Both the position numbers and the translations under genes were made by a program. A model generated the notes under the pieces. That model saw only the letters and a program-made list of their open reading frames with translations. It did no database searches and was not told where the DNA came from. Below are positions 48,828 through 57,320 of a DNA stretch of 64,000 nt, piece after piece (within the stretch, counting starts at the first letter, position 1; the number at the start of each line of letters is the position of its first letter). This DNA comes from Verrucomicrobiaceae bacterium (lineage in GTDB: Bacteria; Verrucomicrobiota; Verrucomicrobiia; Verrucomicrobiales; Akkermansiaceae), in the NCBI GenBank assembly GCA_027486655.1, contig JAIXOR010000024.1, positions 46,050-110,049 of the forward strand. Direction: 5' to 3'.

Positions 48828-50210
48828 TCAGAGATGGCTGACGTCCTCCTCGAATTCCAAAACAACCACGGTCGCACCGGGAGTCTGATGCTCGGGTGAA
48901 ACGGAAATACGGATGCCGTTTTGTGTGGATTCCACCTGGCAGGCCCCACCGTTGAGCAGCCTTGAGGACTTGAGGGTTGCGGCGATTTGAGGCAAGACAA
49001 CTCGATGGCCTTCCTGCCACTTCATCACGTGTACGAACACCGTTTTTCCCTTCCGGGTGGTCGAGACGCTTTCGTTGGGCTTGAAGGGGCCTCCCCGGGT
49101 TCCGTAAACCGCACTACCGTTGACCTTGAGCCATTCGCCGACGCGATGCAGGCGGTCGGCTTCGCGCGTGTCGATCTCCCCGGTTGGCATAGGGCCGATG
49201 TTCATCAGTAGGTTGCCGTTTCCGCCCGCGCACTGAACCAACCGGTGGAGGCACTCCTCGAAGGAAATGACCTTGGTCTGATAGCCATGCCAGGACCAGA
49301 ACCCGGTGAACGTCATGCAGGATTCCCAATCCCGCTCCAACTCGAAATCACCGATGTGCTGCTCCGGAGTGTTGTAGTCCCCGGGGAGGCCGCAGCGGTT
49401 GTTGATGATGATGTCCGGGCGAATTTGGTGGATCATGCGGTAAAGGGCATCGCCCTCCCAGAGTTCGAAAGGAAAGCCCTCCGAATCGAACCAGATCAGC
49501 GAGATGTTCGGGTGACGGAGCAACAGTTCCTTGATCTGGTTCCGCATGTACTCGTTGTATCCTGCCATGCGTTCGGGCCCATAGTCCGGGTGGTGCCAGT
49601 CGCGTTGGGAATAGTAGATGCCAAACTTCATTCCGGCCTTCTCGCAGGCGTTTGCCATCTCGCCGATGATATCGCGCTTGAAGGGTGTTGCCGACATGTC
49701 GAAGTCCGTGAAATCCGAGTTCCACATGCAGAAGCCATCATGATGCTTGGCAACTTGGACGATGTATTTCATACCGGCGGCCTTGGCCTGGGCGACGATT
49801 TTGTCGGCGTCGAACATTCCGGGATAAAACGACTTCGGAAGATTGTCATACACTTCGCGCGGAACCGGCGGCTTGAACCAGTCCAGCCAAGGTTCCCGCC
49901 ATTCGTCCTTGCCCATCAATCCGGGACCGGGACGCGGATTGAATTTCAGGTTTTCTCCGACATCATCGTAAAACAGTTTGCTCCAGCTGATTTCACATGC
50001 AGCTACGCTCGACGGATTCCAGTGGATGAACATGCCAAAGCGGGCGTCGCGCCACCAGCCGAGCCGACGCTGGCCAGCCTCGGATTTCTCCGCATGTTTG
50101 ACGATCCGGTGGTCGGCAATGAACTGCTCGTAAGTAGTGGTGCCGGCGCGGGTCGCGTAAGGAACGGATAACAACAAAACTGCGGTCAGGGTTGGAAATC
50201 TAGTGGTCAT
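48828..50210 (-). CDS. Canonical GH29 alpha-L-fucosidase
   Basis: This encodes 460 residues, the usual length for a single-domain GH29 enzyme, with a signal peptide (MTTRFPTLTAVLLLSVPYAT). Family motifs are complete: LGWWRDARFGMFIHWNPSSV (50-69), AKHHDGFCMWNS (154-165), FKRDIIGEMANACEKAGMKF and LIWFDSEG with the nucleophile Asp242. It hydrolyses terminal alpha-L-fucose by a retaining mechanism outside the cytoplasm. This is the only textbook GH29 in the window and the firmest indication that the substrate carries fucose. Its ATG overlaps the TGA of the SGNH gene (ATGA), so translation is coupled. An upstream ATG at 50237 lies in that gene. Confidence 0.95.
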   Translation of the reverse strand: MTTRFPTLTAVLLLSVPYATRAGTTTYEQFIADHRIVKHAEKSEAGQRRLGWWRDARFGMFIHWNPSSVAACEISWSKLFYDDVGENLKFNPRPGPGLMGKDEWREPWLDWFKPPVPREVYDNLPKSFYPGMFDADKIVAQAKAAGMKYIVQVAKHHDGFCMWNSDFTDFDMSATPFKRDIIGEMANACEKAGMKFGIYYSQRDWHHPDYGPERMAGYNEYMRNQIKELLLRHPNISLIWFDSEGFPFELWEGDALYRMIHQIRPDIIINNRCGLPGDYNTPEQHIGDFELERDWESCMTFTGFWSWHGYQTKVISFEECLHRLVQCAGGNGNLLMNIGPMPTGEIDTREADRLHRVGEWLKVNGSAVYGTRGGPFKPNESVSTTRKGKTVFVHVMKWQEGHRVVLPQIAATLKSSRLLNGGACQVESTQNGIRISVSPEHQTPGATVVVLEFEEDVSHL

Positions 50211-52231
50211 GGTTTGATCGTGACTTGGATCCTGCAAAGGGTTTCCACATTGTAGTCGGCAAGACTCTTCCTGGGGAAAAAGATAAAGAATTCATTACCA
50301 ACCTCATGACTGTCCGGTGCGGAGTCTTCGCCGAAGCCGACAAAGGTCGAATACGGATGCATAAAGCCGGGAGCGACATCCAGGTCCTTCTCGAACACCC
50401 AATCGACCGCATTCTCGGACGAATAGAGTTTCAACTGATTCAGGCCATGCTTCTGCACCGTGATGAGATAGCGCCCGAGTGGCCTGCAGAACGTCGCATC
50501 GCTGTGGAAGTCGTAGGCGGATGAATCATTCCGACACCGGCTGTTAGGAATGACCTCGGAACCGACACCGGTCATTCCGTCCTCACTCCATGCTCCGTCC
50601 CGATACTTCAGGAATCGGGGCTTCCGGCTTGGCGTGGCAGCCGCCACTTCACGAAGACTCGCCCGTGCCACGGAGAGGAACCGATTGTCGGACTCGGCAG
50701 GTCCATCGTGCTCGTTGAAATAGAGATACACATGACCATCAACAATCAGGTAGGGCACTCCACCGAGATTTGCAAAGCCTTCCTTGGTCGCCCCGTTGCC
50801 ACGGGTGGCGATCACGTCACCGAGGTAGGTCCAACTCAGCCCGCCATCCCCGGACTTCGCCAGTCCGATGAAGAAGTTGTGGCCTCCGTCCGTGCGACCG
50901 TTCGACGGGTAGAGGTCTTCCCGATGGGCGAAACCGATCAAGGATCCATCCGAATGCTGATAGAGATTGGGCAGCCAGCATCCGCTGGGCCATGCCTGAT
51001 TGTTTCCCCTGTAATCGAACGAATAGGGAGGGAGCGCCGCTTTCAAAGGGTCATCAGGGGTTCCGGAGTGCCGGAAATAGTAGGGCTTGAGCCCCATGGC
51101 CGTCTGAAAAAAGGTGGTGCTGCCATCTTTTCCCCTGAGGGTCGCCCAACTGGCATCCATGGTGTAGGGCATGCGATCGTCGGTGTAGATGATTTCCGGG
51201 CTGCCGATCTGCATTCGATCCATCGTCGATGAGGCCTTGATTCGACGCCACAAGCCGTGGATTTGACGCAAGGATGTGGACTGAGCAGCATTGAATTCCT
51301 CGATATCCGATTTGCCTGCCTGATCCGGCCCACCAATGACCCCGGGGCGTTGATGGCGGATGATTGCCATCCAATAACTGAAACGAATATCGGTGAGGTG
51401 CCGGACGGCAGAACGCATCTCCGCTCCATGGCTGGGAAGCAATTCCTCCGCTCCTTTTGCAGTCAGCTTTTCGACCCTGAAGATATCCTGGAGCAGTTGC
51501 TTTGCCATGATCCAGTGGCCTTCGCGGCCGGGATGGGTGCCATCATCAGCGAGAGAAAACAACGGGTTTGCCGCACGGCCATCATCGAGCGCCTTGCGCA
51601 TCGATGTGTGGAAATCGACGACCTCCCAGCCCTCGGCGCGTTTCGAGAGCAGCCATGCCGTGTATTTCGTGAGGTTGGCATCGTGAAACGCTTTGGTGGA
51701 ATCCCCCTTGTCGTCGTGGACGGGTGGAGTGCAGACCACCACCCTGCGAACGCCGGACTTGAGTGCTTCATTCCGCAGCCTGGTGATCGCTTCATTGAAG
51801 CGCTTGAAACCTGTATCATCCGCCGGGAGCGCCCCGGCATCGTTCATGCCATAGCAGACGAAGAGCAGGTCTGGCTTGGTGAGATCGAGCGCGCGGCCGA
51901 GCCGTTCTTTAATCGCGGGGCGAGCGAACTGATAAGCTTGCACATGGCCCGCATTCTCATCCGGAGTGAGATCCGTGACCGTCTCGCTTCCGAGACCGAG
52001 GTTGATGATGTGGTTTCCGATGCCATGGGAAAACAGCCAGCACTGGACGTCCACGATGAAGTCACCGGCCTGGGTGATGCTGTCCCCAAGGAAGACGACC
52101 TTCCCGACACCCTGAAGAGCGGCTTTCGCATGGCTCCTTTCTTCCGTTTGTGACCGTGCGGGCATGGCGATGAACGGGAGCGCCGAAAGAATCATCAGCG
52201 TTCGTCGGATCAAGGTCATCAATCGGTTCAT
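50207..52231 (-). CDS. SGNH/GDSL hydrolase fused to a propeller-like domain
   Basis: This encodes 674 residues from the ATG at 52231 (MNRLMTLIRRTLMILSALPF, a signal peptide). Residues of about 40-265 form an SGNH hydrolase: VVFLGDSITQAG (Ser), GLGSETVTDL (Gly), YGMNDAG (Asn) and DDGTHPGREGH (Asp/His), consistent with a carbohydrate esterase such as a deacetylase. Residues of about 310-674 are rich in beta strands with repeated blades (IGLAKSGDGGLSWTYLGDVI, VDGHVYLYFNEHDGPAESDN) and resemble a five-bladed propeller of GH43/GH117-like or sialidase-like type, not identified further. It probably removes acyl groups and binds or cleaves the same glycan. A 130-nt gap with a hairpin separates it from the GH97 gene. 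Confidence 0.9.
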   Translation of the reverse strand: MNRLMTLIRRTLMILSALPFIAMPARSQTEERSHAKAALQGVGKVVFLGDSITQAGDFIVDVQCWLFSHGIGNHIINLGLGSETVTDLTPDENAGHVQAYQFARPAIKERLGRALDLTKPDLLFVCYGMNDAGALPADDTGFKRFNEAITRLRNEALKSGVRRVVVCTPPVHDDKGDSTKAFHDANLTKYTAWLLSKRAEGWEVVDFHTSMRKALDDGRAANPLFSLADDGTHPGREGHWIMAKQLLQDIFRVEKLTAKGAEELLPSHGAEMRSAVRHLTDIRFSYWMAIIRHQRPGVIGGPDQAGKSDIEEFNAAQSTSLRQIHGLWRRIKASSTMDRMQIGSPEIIYTDDRMPYTMDASWATLRGKDGSTTFFQTAMGLKPYYFRHSGTPDDPLKAALPPYSFDYRGNNQAWPSGCWLPNLYQHSDGSLIGFAHREDLYPSNGRTDGGHNFFIGLAKSGDGGLSWTYLGDVIATRGNGATKEGFANLGGVPYLIVDGHVYLYFNEHDGPAESDNRFLSVARASLREVAAATPSRKPRFLKYRDGAWSEDGMTGVGSEVIPNSRCRNDSSAYDFHSDATFCRPLGRYLITVQKHGLNQLKLYSSENAVDWVFEKDLDVAPGFMHPYSTFVGFGEDSAPDSHEVGNEFFIFFPRKSLADYNVETLCRIQVTIKP

Positions 52232-52297
52232 GGTGGATTCATTCGTTCGGCGAAAGGTGCCAGTTGAACTAAGGACCGGGGCTGGGAATGCTTTCAC

Positions 52298-52327
52298 CCG
52301 GAATGTCACCCGATCAGGTGAATCCGG
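52298..52327 (-). other. Intercistronic two-step hairpin
   Basis: Between the GH97 stop and the SGNH start, TCACC (52306-52310) pairs with GGTGA (52317-52321) around a 6-nt loop. An outer stem of six pairs with one bulged A (52298-52304 with 52322-52327) encloses it. No U-run follows on the minus strand, so it is more likely an mRNA processing or stability element than a terminator. Confidence 0.45.
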
Positions 52328-52361
52328 TTCCGAGCATCCACAATTCGGTTCCTTCCGGACC

Positions 52362-54257
52362 TCACGGCTGCTTCTCCAGCAGCACGCAGGCACCACCGCC
52401 GGGAGCGAGTTTCAATCGGAGTGTGTCGACCTGGGTGATCGAACGAGTCTCGGTGCGGTGGGTCTCGCGGTGGGTCTGGAAGTTTCCGTTTTCACCGTCC
52501 TGGATGAGAGTCACCCTGAACGTTCCCTTGGGAAGGAAATCCAACTTTATGTCGAGCTCGCGGGCCTGCTCGTTGGTGGCGGCTCCGACCAGCCAAACGC
52601 CCTTGGCCGACTCCCGGGCCATCACGATGTGCTCGCCGATCACTCCTGAGAGTGTTTTGCTCTCGCGCCACGGCATCTGTTGGGCGGCGATGAAGCGCAG
52701 CAGGTCCGGATACTTCTGATAGAACTCGGGGATGTCCGGGATGATGGTAGCACCTGAGAAGGTGATGAGCGTGCGGGCCGCCTCGCCGACCACGGTGGAC
52801 GGGCATTCCATCGGGTTATCCACGCGGGTGGTCGGACCCTGGCGTAGATCGAAGAAGCCGTTGTTCATGTCGATCGGACCCGCCAGCATGTTGACGAACA
52901 CCGAGGTGACGAAGGTTTTCGGCTGGAAGACCTTGTGGCCATCCAACTGCGCCTGACAGAACTCGCGAGTCACGGCATTCGGCCAGGTCCGCATCTGGCC
53001 GTATGGGTGGACCGGGCCGTCATGGAAGTTGCAGAGCAGCTTTTGCTTCGCGCAAAGCTCGGTGATCATGCGCGTGCGTGCATTCTTCTCCTCGGGCGTT
53101 CCTTCCATGAACCCGTATTTCACACCCGAGGCTCCCCATTCACCGTAGTGGGCGAGGGTTTCCGCGATGGGAAACTTGCGCCCGCCGACGTCATTCAAAT
53201 AGAGCCAAACGCCGACGTTCTTTCGTTTCCCATAGTCGATGATCTTCCTGACGTCGGCGGCCTTGTCGCCTTTCACCGGATCAGAGTCATGCTTGAACTC
53301 GGGGCCATACCAATTCGCGTCGAGCACGAGGTGTTTGATGCCGTTCGCTTCGGAGAAATCGATCATGCGGACCCACGAGTCGTAGTTCATGCCATAGTTG
53401 AAACCATCGACCTTGGCGCCATCGATGCGCCAGTCCCAGGTGCAGACGCCAGGTTTCACCCAGGAAAAATCACCTGCCGGATCCGGGTTGAGAAGTTCCA
53501 GGAGGTGTGAGTCCACGAAGGCTCCGGGGGTTTTCCCGCAGAACACCACGCGCCAGGGTGCGGCGGTGCCGGGTTTAAGATCGCCAAGTTTCGCACTGGT
53601 GATGAAGGCGGTTGGCGCGGCCTTCTCCAACTGTAGCGGTTCGCCCTGCCGGAGATCCGCCTCGTGGAGCGCGAGGAATGTTTCGGATCCGGCCTGGAGG
53701 GTGATGATCGGCGGTCGTTTCTCCGTGATGGCGCTCAGCAGTTCGGGTCCATGATTGTGATTCTCTCCATGGTATCCCCAGGTGAGGTAGTCTCCGGCAA
53801 AGCGGAACTCGGAGCGGTCCGAGGCATGAATAAGACTCGTGCTGCCGGATGGAACCTCGCAGCGGAAGGCGATGCCGTCGTCGTATACTCGGAAGGTGAC
53901 GTCGAGCCGTTCATAGTTTGAGCTTTCCAACTCGAACACAGCCTGTCGGTATCGATCCGGAACGACCTTTCGTTTTCCCCAAAGCGGCTTCCAGATGGTA
54001 TTGTTGGATGTCGATTTCTCACGAATGAGTTTCCAACCAGTGCCGGGAATAGTTGCGGTGCTGGTTTGCAGTGCGACAGCGGACGGCTGGATGATCGGTT
54101 GTCCGAAGGCATTGAGCGAATATCGGAACGCGCCGTTTTCATCGAGCCCGGCACGGACATGGATCTGCTTGTCTGGGCTTTCGATGAGGAGCTCGCCGGC
54201 AAGGGAGCACGTGAAGATCCGGCAGGATAAAACGGCTGCGAAAAGTGGGGCCTTCAT
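52362..54257 (-). CDS. GH97-like glycosidase
   Basis: This encodes 631 residues with a signal peptide (MKAPLFAAVLSCRIFTCSLA). The N-terminal beta-sandwich (SPDKQIHVRAGLDENGAFRY, YRQAVFELESSNYERLDVTF, RVYDDGIAFRCEVP) and the barrel (GIKHLVLDANWYGPEF, GKRKNVGVWLYLNDVGG, MRTWPNAVTREF, FSGATIIPDIPEFYQKYPDL) are typical of GH97, which contains inverting alpha-glucosidases and retaining alpha-galactosidases. At the strand where retaining members have GVKVDF the sequence reads GVKYGFMEG, so the usual Asp is Gly. The mechanism and specificity therefore cannot be assigned from the two characterised subgroups. Confidence 0.92.
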   Translation of the reverse strand: MKAPLFAAVLSCRIFTCSLAGELLIESPDKQIHVRAGLDENGAFRYSLNAFGQPIIQPSAVALQTSTATIPGTGWKLIREKSTSNNTIWKPLWGKRKVVPDRYRQAVFELESSNYERLDVTFRVYDDGIAFRCEVPSGSTSLIHASDRSEFRFAGDYLTWGYHGENHNHGPELLSAITEKRPPIITLQAGSETFLALHEADLRQGEPLQLEKAAPTAFITSAKLGDLKPGTAAPWRVVFCGKTPGAFVDSHLLELLNPDPAGDFSWVKPGVCTWDWRIDGAKVDGFNYGMNYDSWVRMIDFSEANGIKHLVLDANWYGPEFKHDSDPVKGDKAADVRKIIDYGKRKNVGVWLYLNDVGGRKFPIAETLAHYGEWGASGVKYGFMEGTPEEKNARTRMITELCAKQKLLCNFHDGPVHPYGQMRTWPNAVTREFCQAQLDGHKVFQPKTFVTSVFVNMLAGPIDMNNGFFDLRQGPTTRVDNPMECPSTVVGEAARTLITFSGATIIPDIPEFYQKYPDLLRFIAAQQMPWRESKTLSGVIGEHIVMARESAKGVWLVGAATNEQARELDIKLDFLPKGTFRVTLIQDGENGNFQTHRETHRTETRSITQVDTLRLKLAPGGGACVLLEKQP

Positions 54258-54288
54258 CGGGTGTCAAATTTTCGAGAGGATTGGATGA

Positions 54289-57200
54289 TCATGGCAGGCT
54301 TGCCGTAAATCGGTGCTTGCCGGGCCCCGCTTCATGCTGTCTGCCGTCCGGAGTGATGACCGTGGCGGTGGTGTTGCCGGGAACGGCCACATCCATCGTA
54401 ACCTTGCGTCCCTCGCGCTTCCAGTGGCTGATGATTCGGCCATAGGGCGAATCGTAGTGGGCCTTCACCCAAGACAGGTCGCCGACCACCGCCGGATGGA
54501 TGATGAACTTCTTCCAACCCGGGGCGTCGGGATCCGCCTGAATTCCGGCAAGTCCGGCGTAGAGCCACTCGGTGATGTGGCCGAGCATAAAATGATTGTG
54601 GGAGGAACGGGTTTCGGCGTTCCATGCTTCGGTGAGAGCGGTAGCCCCCATTTTGAGCTGATAGCCGTATCCGGGTTTGTCCGACTGGTTGTTCATGGCG
54701 TAGATGACATCCGACCGGTCGCCCTCGTAGAGCGCGCGAAGCAGGTAGTGATAGCCGACGTCACCAGCGGTCAGGCCCTTGGCTTCGACATCCTTGACGA
54801 TGGCATCGAGCGCGCGGGCACGCATCCGGGGTTCGGCGATGCCCATCACCAAGGGCACGGCGTTGGCACATTGCGAACCGGTGGAAAAGCTGCCGGCTTG
54901 CTCGTTCCAGAACTTCTTGTTGAACGCCTCGCGGATCCGGGCGGCCAGCGCGCCGTATTTCTCCGCATCAGCGGTTCTCCCGAGCATTTTCGCCGTGCGC
55001 GAAATGATGTCGGCACAGCGGAAGAAATAGGCCGTCGCAGTGACTTCGCGCGGGGTCAGTTGAGCGACGCCGGGCGGGTTCGGTCCGATGTCATACCAAT
55101 CGCCGAGGCCGTGGGAAACGATGAGGTCCTGCGACCTGGATTGCAGATAATCGCAGTAGCGTTTCATCTGATTGAAGTAGGTGACGAGCAATGAGCTGTC
55201 TCCGGTGAATTCGTATTGTTGCCAGGGAACGACCACAAAGGACGAGCCCCACTCCGGCGAGTCGCGGAAACCATCGGAGAAAACCGTGTATTCCGGCGCG
55301 ATGTCGGGCACGAGGCCGTTGTCGAGCTGGGCCTGTGCCATGTCGCCCATGCCCTTCACATACATCGAGGCCATGTCCCACTCGTAACGCAGTGCGTAGC
55401 CGTGGAGGTGATATTGCTCCAGCCAGCCGAGTTTTTCGCGGTGCGGGCAATCGGTGATGACGCTCATCAGGTTGCTGCGCTGCGCCCAGCGGATGAGCGA
55501 ACGGGTGCGGTTGAACAATTCGTTCGAACATTCGAAGTCGCCCGCAGGCTTTGCCTTGCTGTGGACGACCACGCTTTCGATTGACGTGATCTCGGGCAAG
55601 GGCCTGCCTTCCGGCGCACTCAGCTCGACCTGCAGGTAACGTCCTCCGCGGTAGAAGAACTGGGGAAACCAGGTCTCACCCTTGGTTTCGCCCTTGAGGG
55701 TGTAGGTGTAGAATGAATTGCCACCGCACATCGGATCATGGATGCGTCCATCGCCGCCGAGCAGTTCGGACGGGATCATTTTCACCGAAGCGCCCGCAAC
55801 ACCCTTTACCGTCAGTCGAGGCATGAACGACACATTCTGGCCAAAATCGCACACCATCAGGTTCGGGCTGATCTTGTTCACCTTGACCGCCTTCAGTGTT
55901 TCGATCGCGCCGATCGGTTCGGCCGCCTGGGAGAGACCTGTTAGTGCACCGCCGGGCCCGCCCACCACTTTGGCGGGTGTCCATGCGGTTTCCGTGTTGA
56001 GCCGGTCTTCCAGGCGGGCGTCGTAGTCCTCACCCCCATAGACGCAGGAGAAGGTGACCGGCCCGCTGGCCGCCTTCCACGACTCGTCGCTGACGAATAT
56101 CTGCTCTGTGCCATCAGTGAAACGCACACGCATTTGCAAGGTGAGCATCGGTTGGCCGAAGGATCCTGTCAGCTTCGTGTATCGTCCGCCGGGGATGTTG
56201 AAGAAGCCATTTCCGAGCATGACACGAAGCTCATTCGTGCCTGCGCGCAGTCGTTTTGTCAGGTCGAAGGTATCGTAGAGGCAGACTTTCCTGTAGTTCG
56301 ACCAACCTGAAGCCAGCAAATCATCTCCGACTTTTCTTCCGTTCAGAAACAACTCGTAGTGCCCCAGACCGCAGACACTCACAACCGCCTCGGACACCTG
56401 CTTGTCCAGTTTCAGCCCCCGCCTGAGAACCGGCATGCAGCGCGGCGTGCCGCCGATGCCATCCGTCAGCGCTTCATGATTCCATCCAAAGTTGTCCACG
56501 GTATCCTTGAAGGTGACAGGGCGATTTGCCGCAACATTCCTGCCATCTGAAACGACGCGCAGTTCGCTGAGCGCGAAGCAGAACTTGCCATTCCATGGAA
56601 AGAGCTTGGTGGCCGTAACCCGCACGAAGCGGACCGTGGCCGAGACGGGATGGCTCACCACCTTGTTTCCGGGATTGGGGACATCGCTGCGGGTGAAATC
56701 CGCGATCATGACCGGAGAGGAGAAATCAGGATCATTCGAGCCTTCGATCCGGTAGCGCAAAGGAAACCCGAATCCGTCCTGATTGGCATGGCGGATCGGG
56801 TCGAGAACCACTTGTGCAATGGGCATGGACTGCTCCAGATCCACCTGCACCCACTTCAGTTCATCGACGCCGGTTTCGCCCGCGTGATAGCCAATACCTT
56901 TGGAGGAGCCGACTTCCGCATCAGTGATCCATTTTCCCATCCATTTTTCATCAAGCACACCCGTGACAAAGCTAGCGGGTTTGCTCCAATCGCCGGATTT
57001 GCCATCCTTGTCCCAGGCCCGGACGCGCCATTCGTAGCGTGTCTGCGACTTCAGCGCCGGCCCGGCATATTCCACCGCCACCGATTGATCCGACACGATT
57101 TTTCCGGAATCCCAGACGCCCGCGACCTCCACCTGATAGGCCGTCTGATGACCGATATCCAACATCCACGCCAGTCGTGGCCTCGCGACATCGATCCCTT

Positions 57201-57300
57201 GGGGTTCGGTCCGATTCTCGCAGCGGAGGCCTGACGGTGTGATGGCGTGCAGCGCGGTCAGGGAAGCGAACAGGGCAATGAGGAAGATGCTTGGCTTCAT
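54289..57300 (-). CDS. GH78 alpha-L-rhamnosidase with inserted discoidin-like domain
   Basis: This encodes 1003 residues with a signal peptide (MKPSIFLIALFASLTALHA). A fibronectin-like N-domain (RLAWMLDIGHQTAYQVEVAG), an inserted galactose-binding-like domain at about 125-260 (ELKWVQVDLEQSMPIAQVVL), then CBM67-like sandwiches (HYELFLNGRKVGDDLLASGW) lead to the (alpha/alpha)6 barrel from about 600. The catalytic region is standard: DCPHREKLGWLEQ with the general-acid Glu, and MGATALTEAWNA with the general-base Glu. This is the best-preserved of the three GH78 proteins and very likely hydrolyses alpha-L-rhamnosides. It starts 20 nt after the giant gene and ends 31 nt before GH97, clearly within one operon. 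Confidence 0.94.
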   Translation of the reverse strand: MKPSIFLIALFASLTALHAITPSGLRCENRTEPQGIDVARPRLAWMLDIGHQTAYQVEVAGVWDSGKIVSDQSVAVEYAGPALKSQTRYEWRVRAWDKDGKSGDWSKPASFVTGVLDEKWMGKWITDAEVGSSKGIGYHAGETGVDELKWVQVDLEQSMPIAQVVLDPIRHANQDGFGFPLRYRIEGSNDPDFSSPVMIADFTRSDVPNPGNKVVSHPVSATVRFVRVTATKLFPWNGKFCFALSELRVVSDGRNVAANRPVTFKDTVDNFGWNHEALTDGIGGTPRCMPVLRRGLKLDKQVSEAVVSVCGLGHYELFLNGRKVGDDLLASGWSNYRKVCLYDTFDLTKRLRAGTNELRVMLGNGFFNIPGGRYTKLTGSFGQPMLTLQMRVRFTDGTEQIFVSDESWKAASGPVTFSCVYGGEDYDARLEDRLNTETAWTPAKVVGGPGGALTGLSQAAEPIGAIETLKAVKVNKISPNLMVCDFGQNVSFMPRLTVKGVAGASVKMIPSELLGGDGRIHDPMCGGNSFYTYTLKGETKGETWFPQFFYRGGRYLQVELSAPEGRPLPEITSIESVVVHSKAKPAGDFECSNELFNRTRSLIRWAQRSNLMSVITDCPHREKLGWLEQYHLHGYALRYEWDMASMYVKGMGDMAQAQLDNGLVPDIAPEYTVFSDGFRDSPEWGSSFVVVPWQQYEFTGDSSLLVTYFNQMKRYCDYLQSRSQDLIVSHGLGDWYDIGPNPPGVAQLTPREVTATAYFFRCADIISRTAKMLGRTADAEKYGALAARIREAFNKKFWNEQAGSFSTGSQCANAVPLVMGIAEPRMRARALDAIVKDVEAKGLTAGDVGYHYLLRALYEGDRSDVIYAMNNQSDKPGYGYQLKMGATALTEAWNAETRSSHNHFMLGHITEWLYAGLAGIQADPDAPGWKKFIIHPAVVGDLSWVKAHYDSPYGRIISHWKREGRKVTMDVAVPGNTTATVITPDGRQHEAGPGKHRFTASLP

Positions 57301-57320
57301 GAGATGGAATGGCTCGCTCG

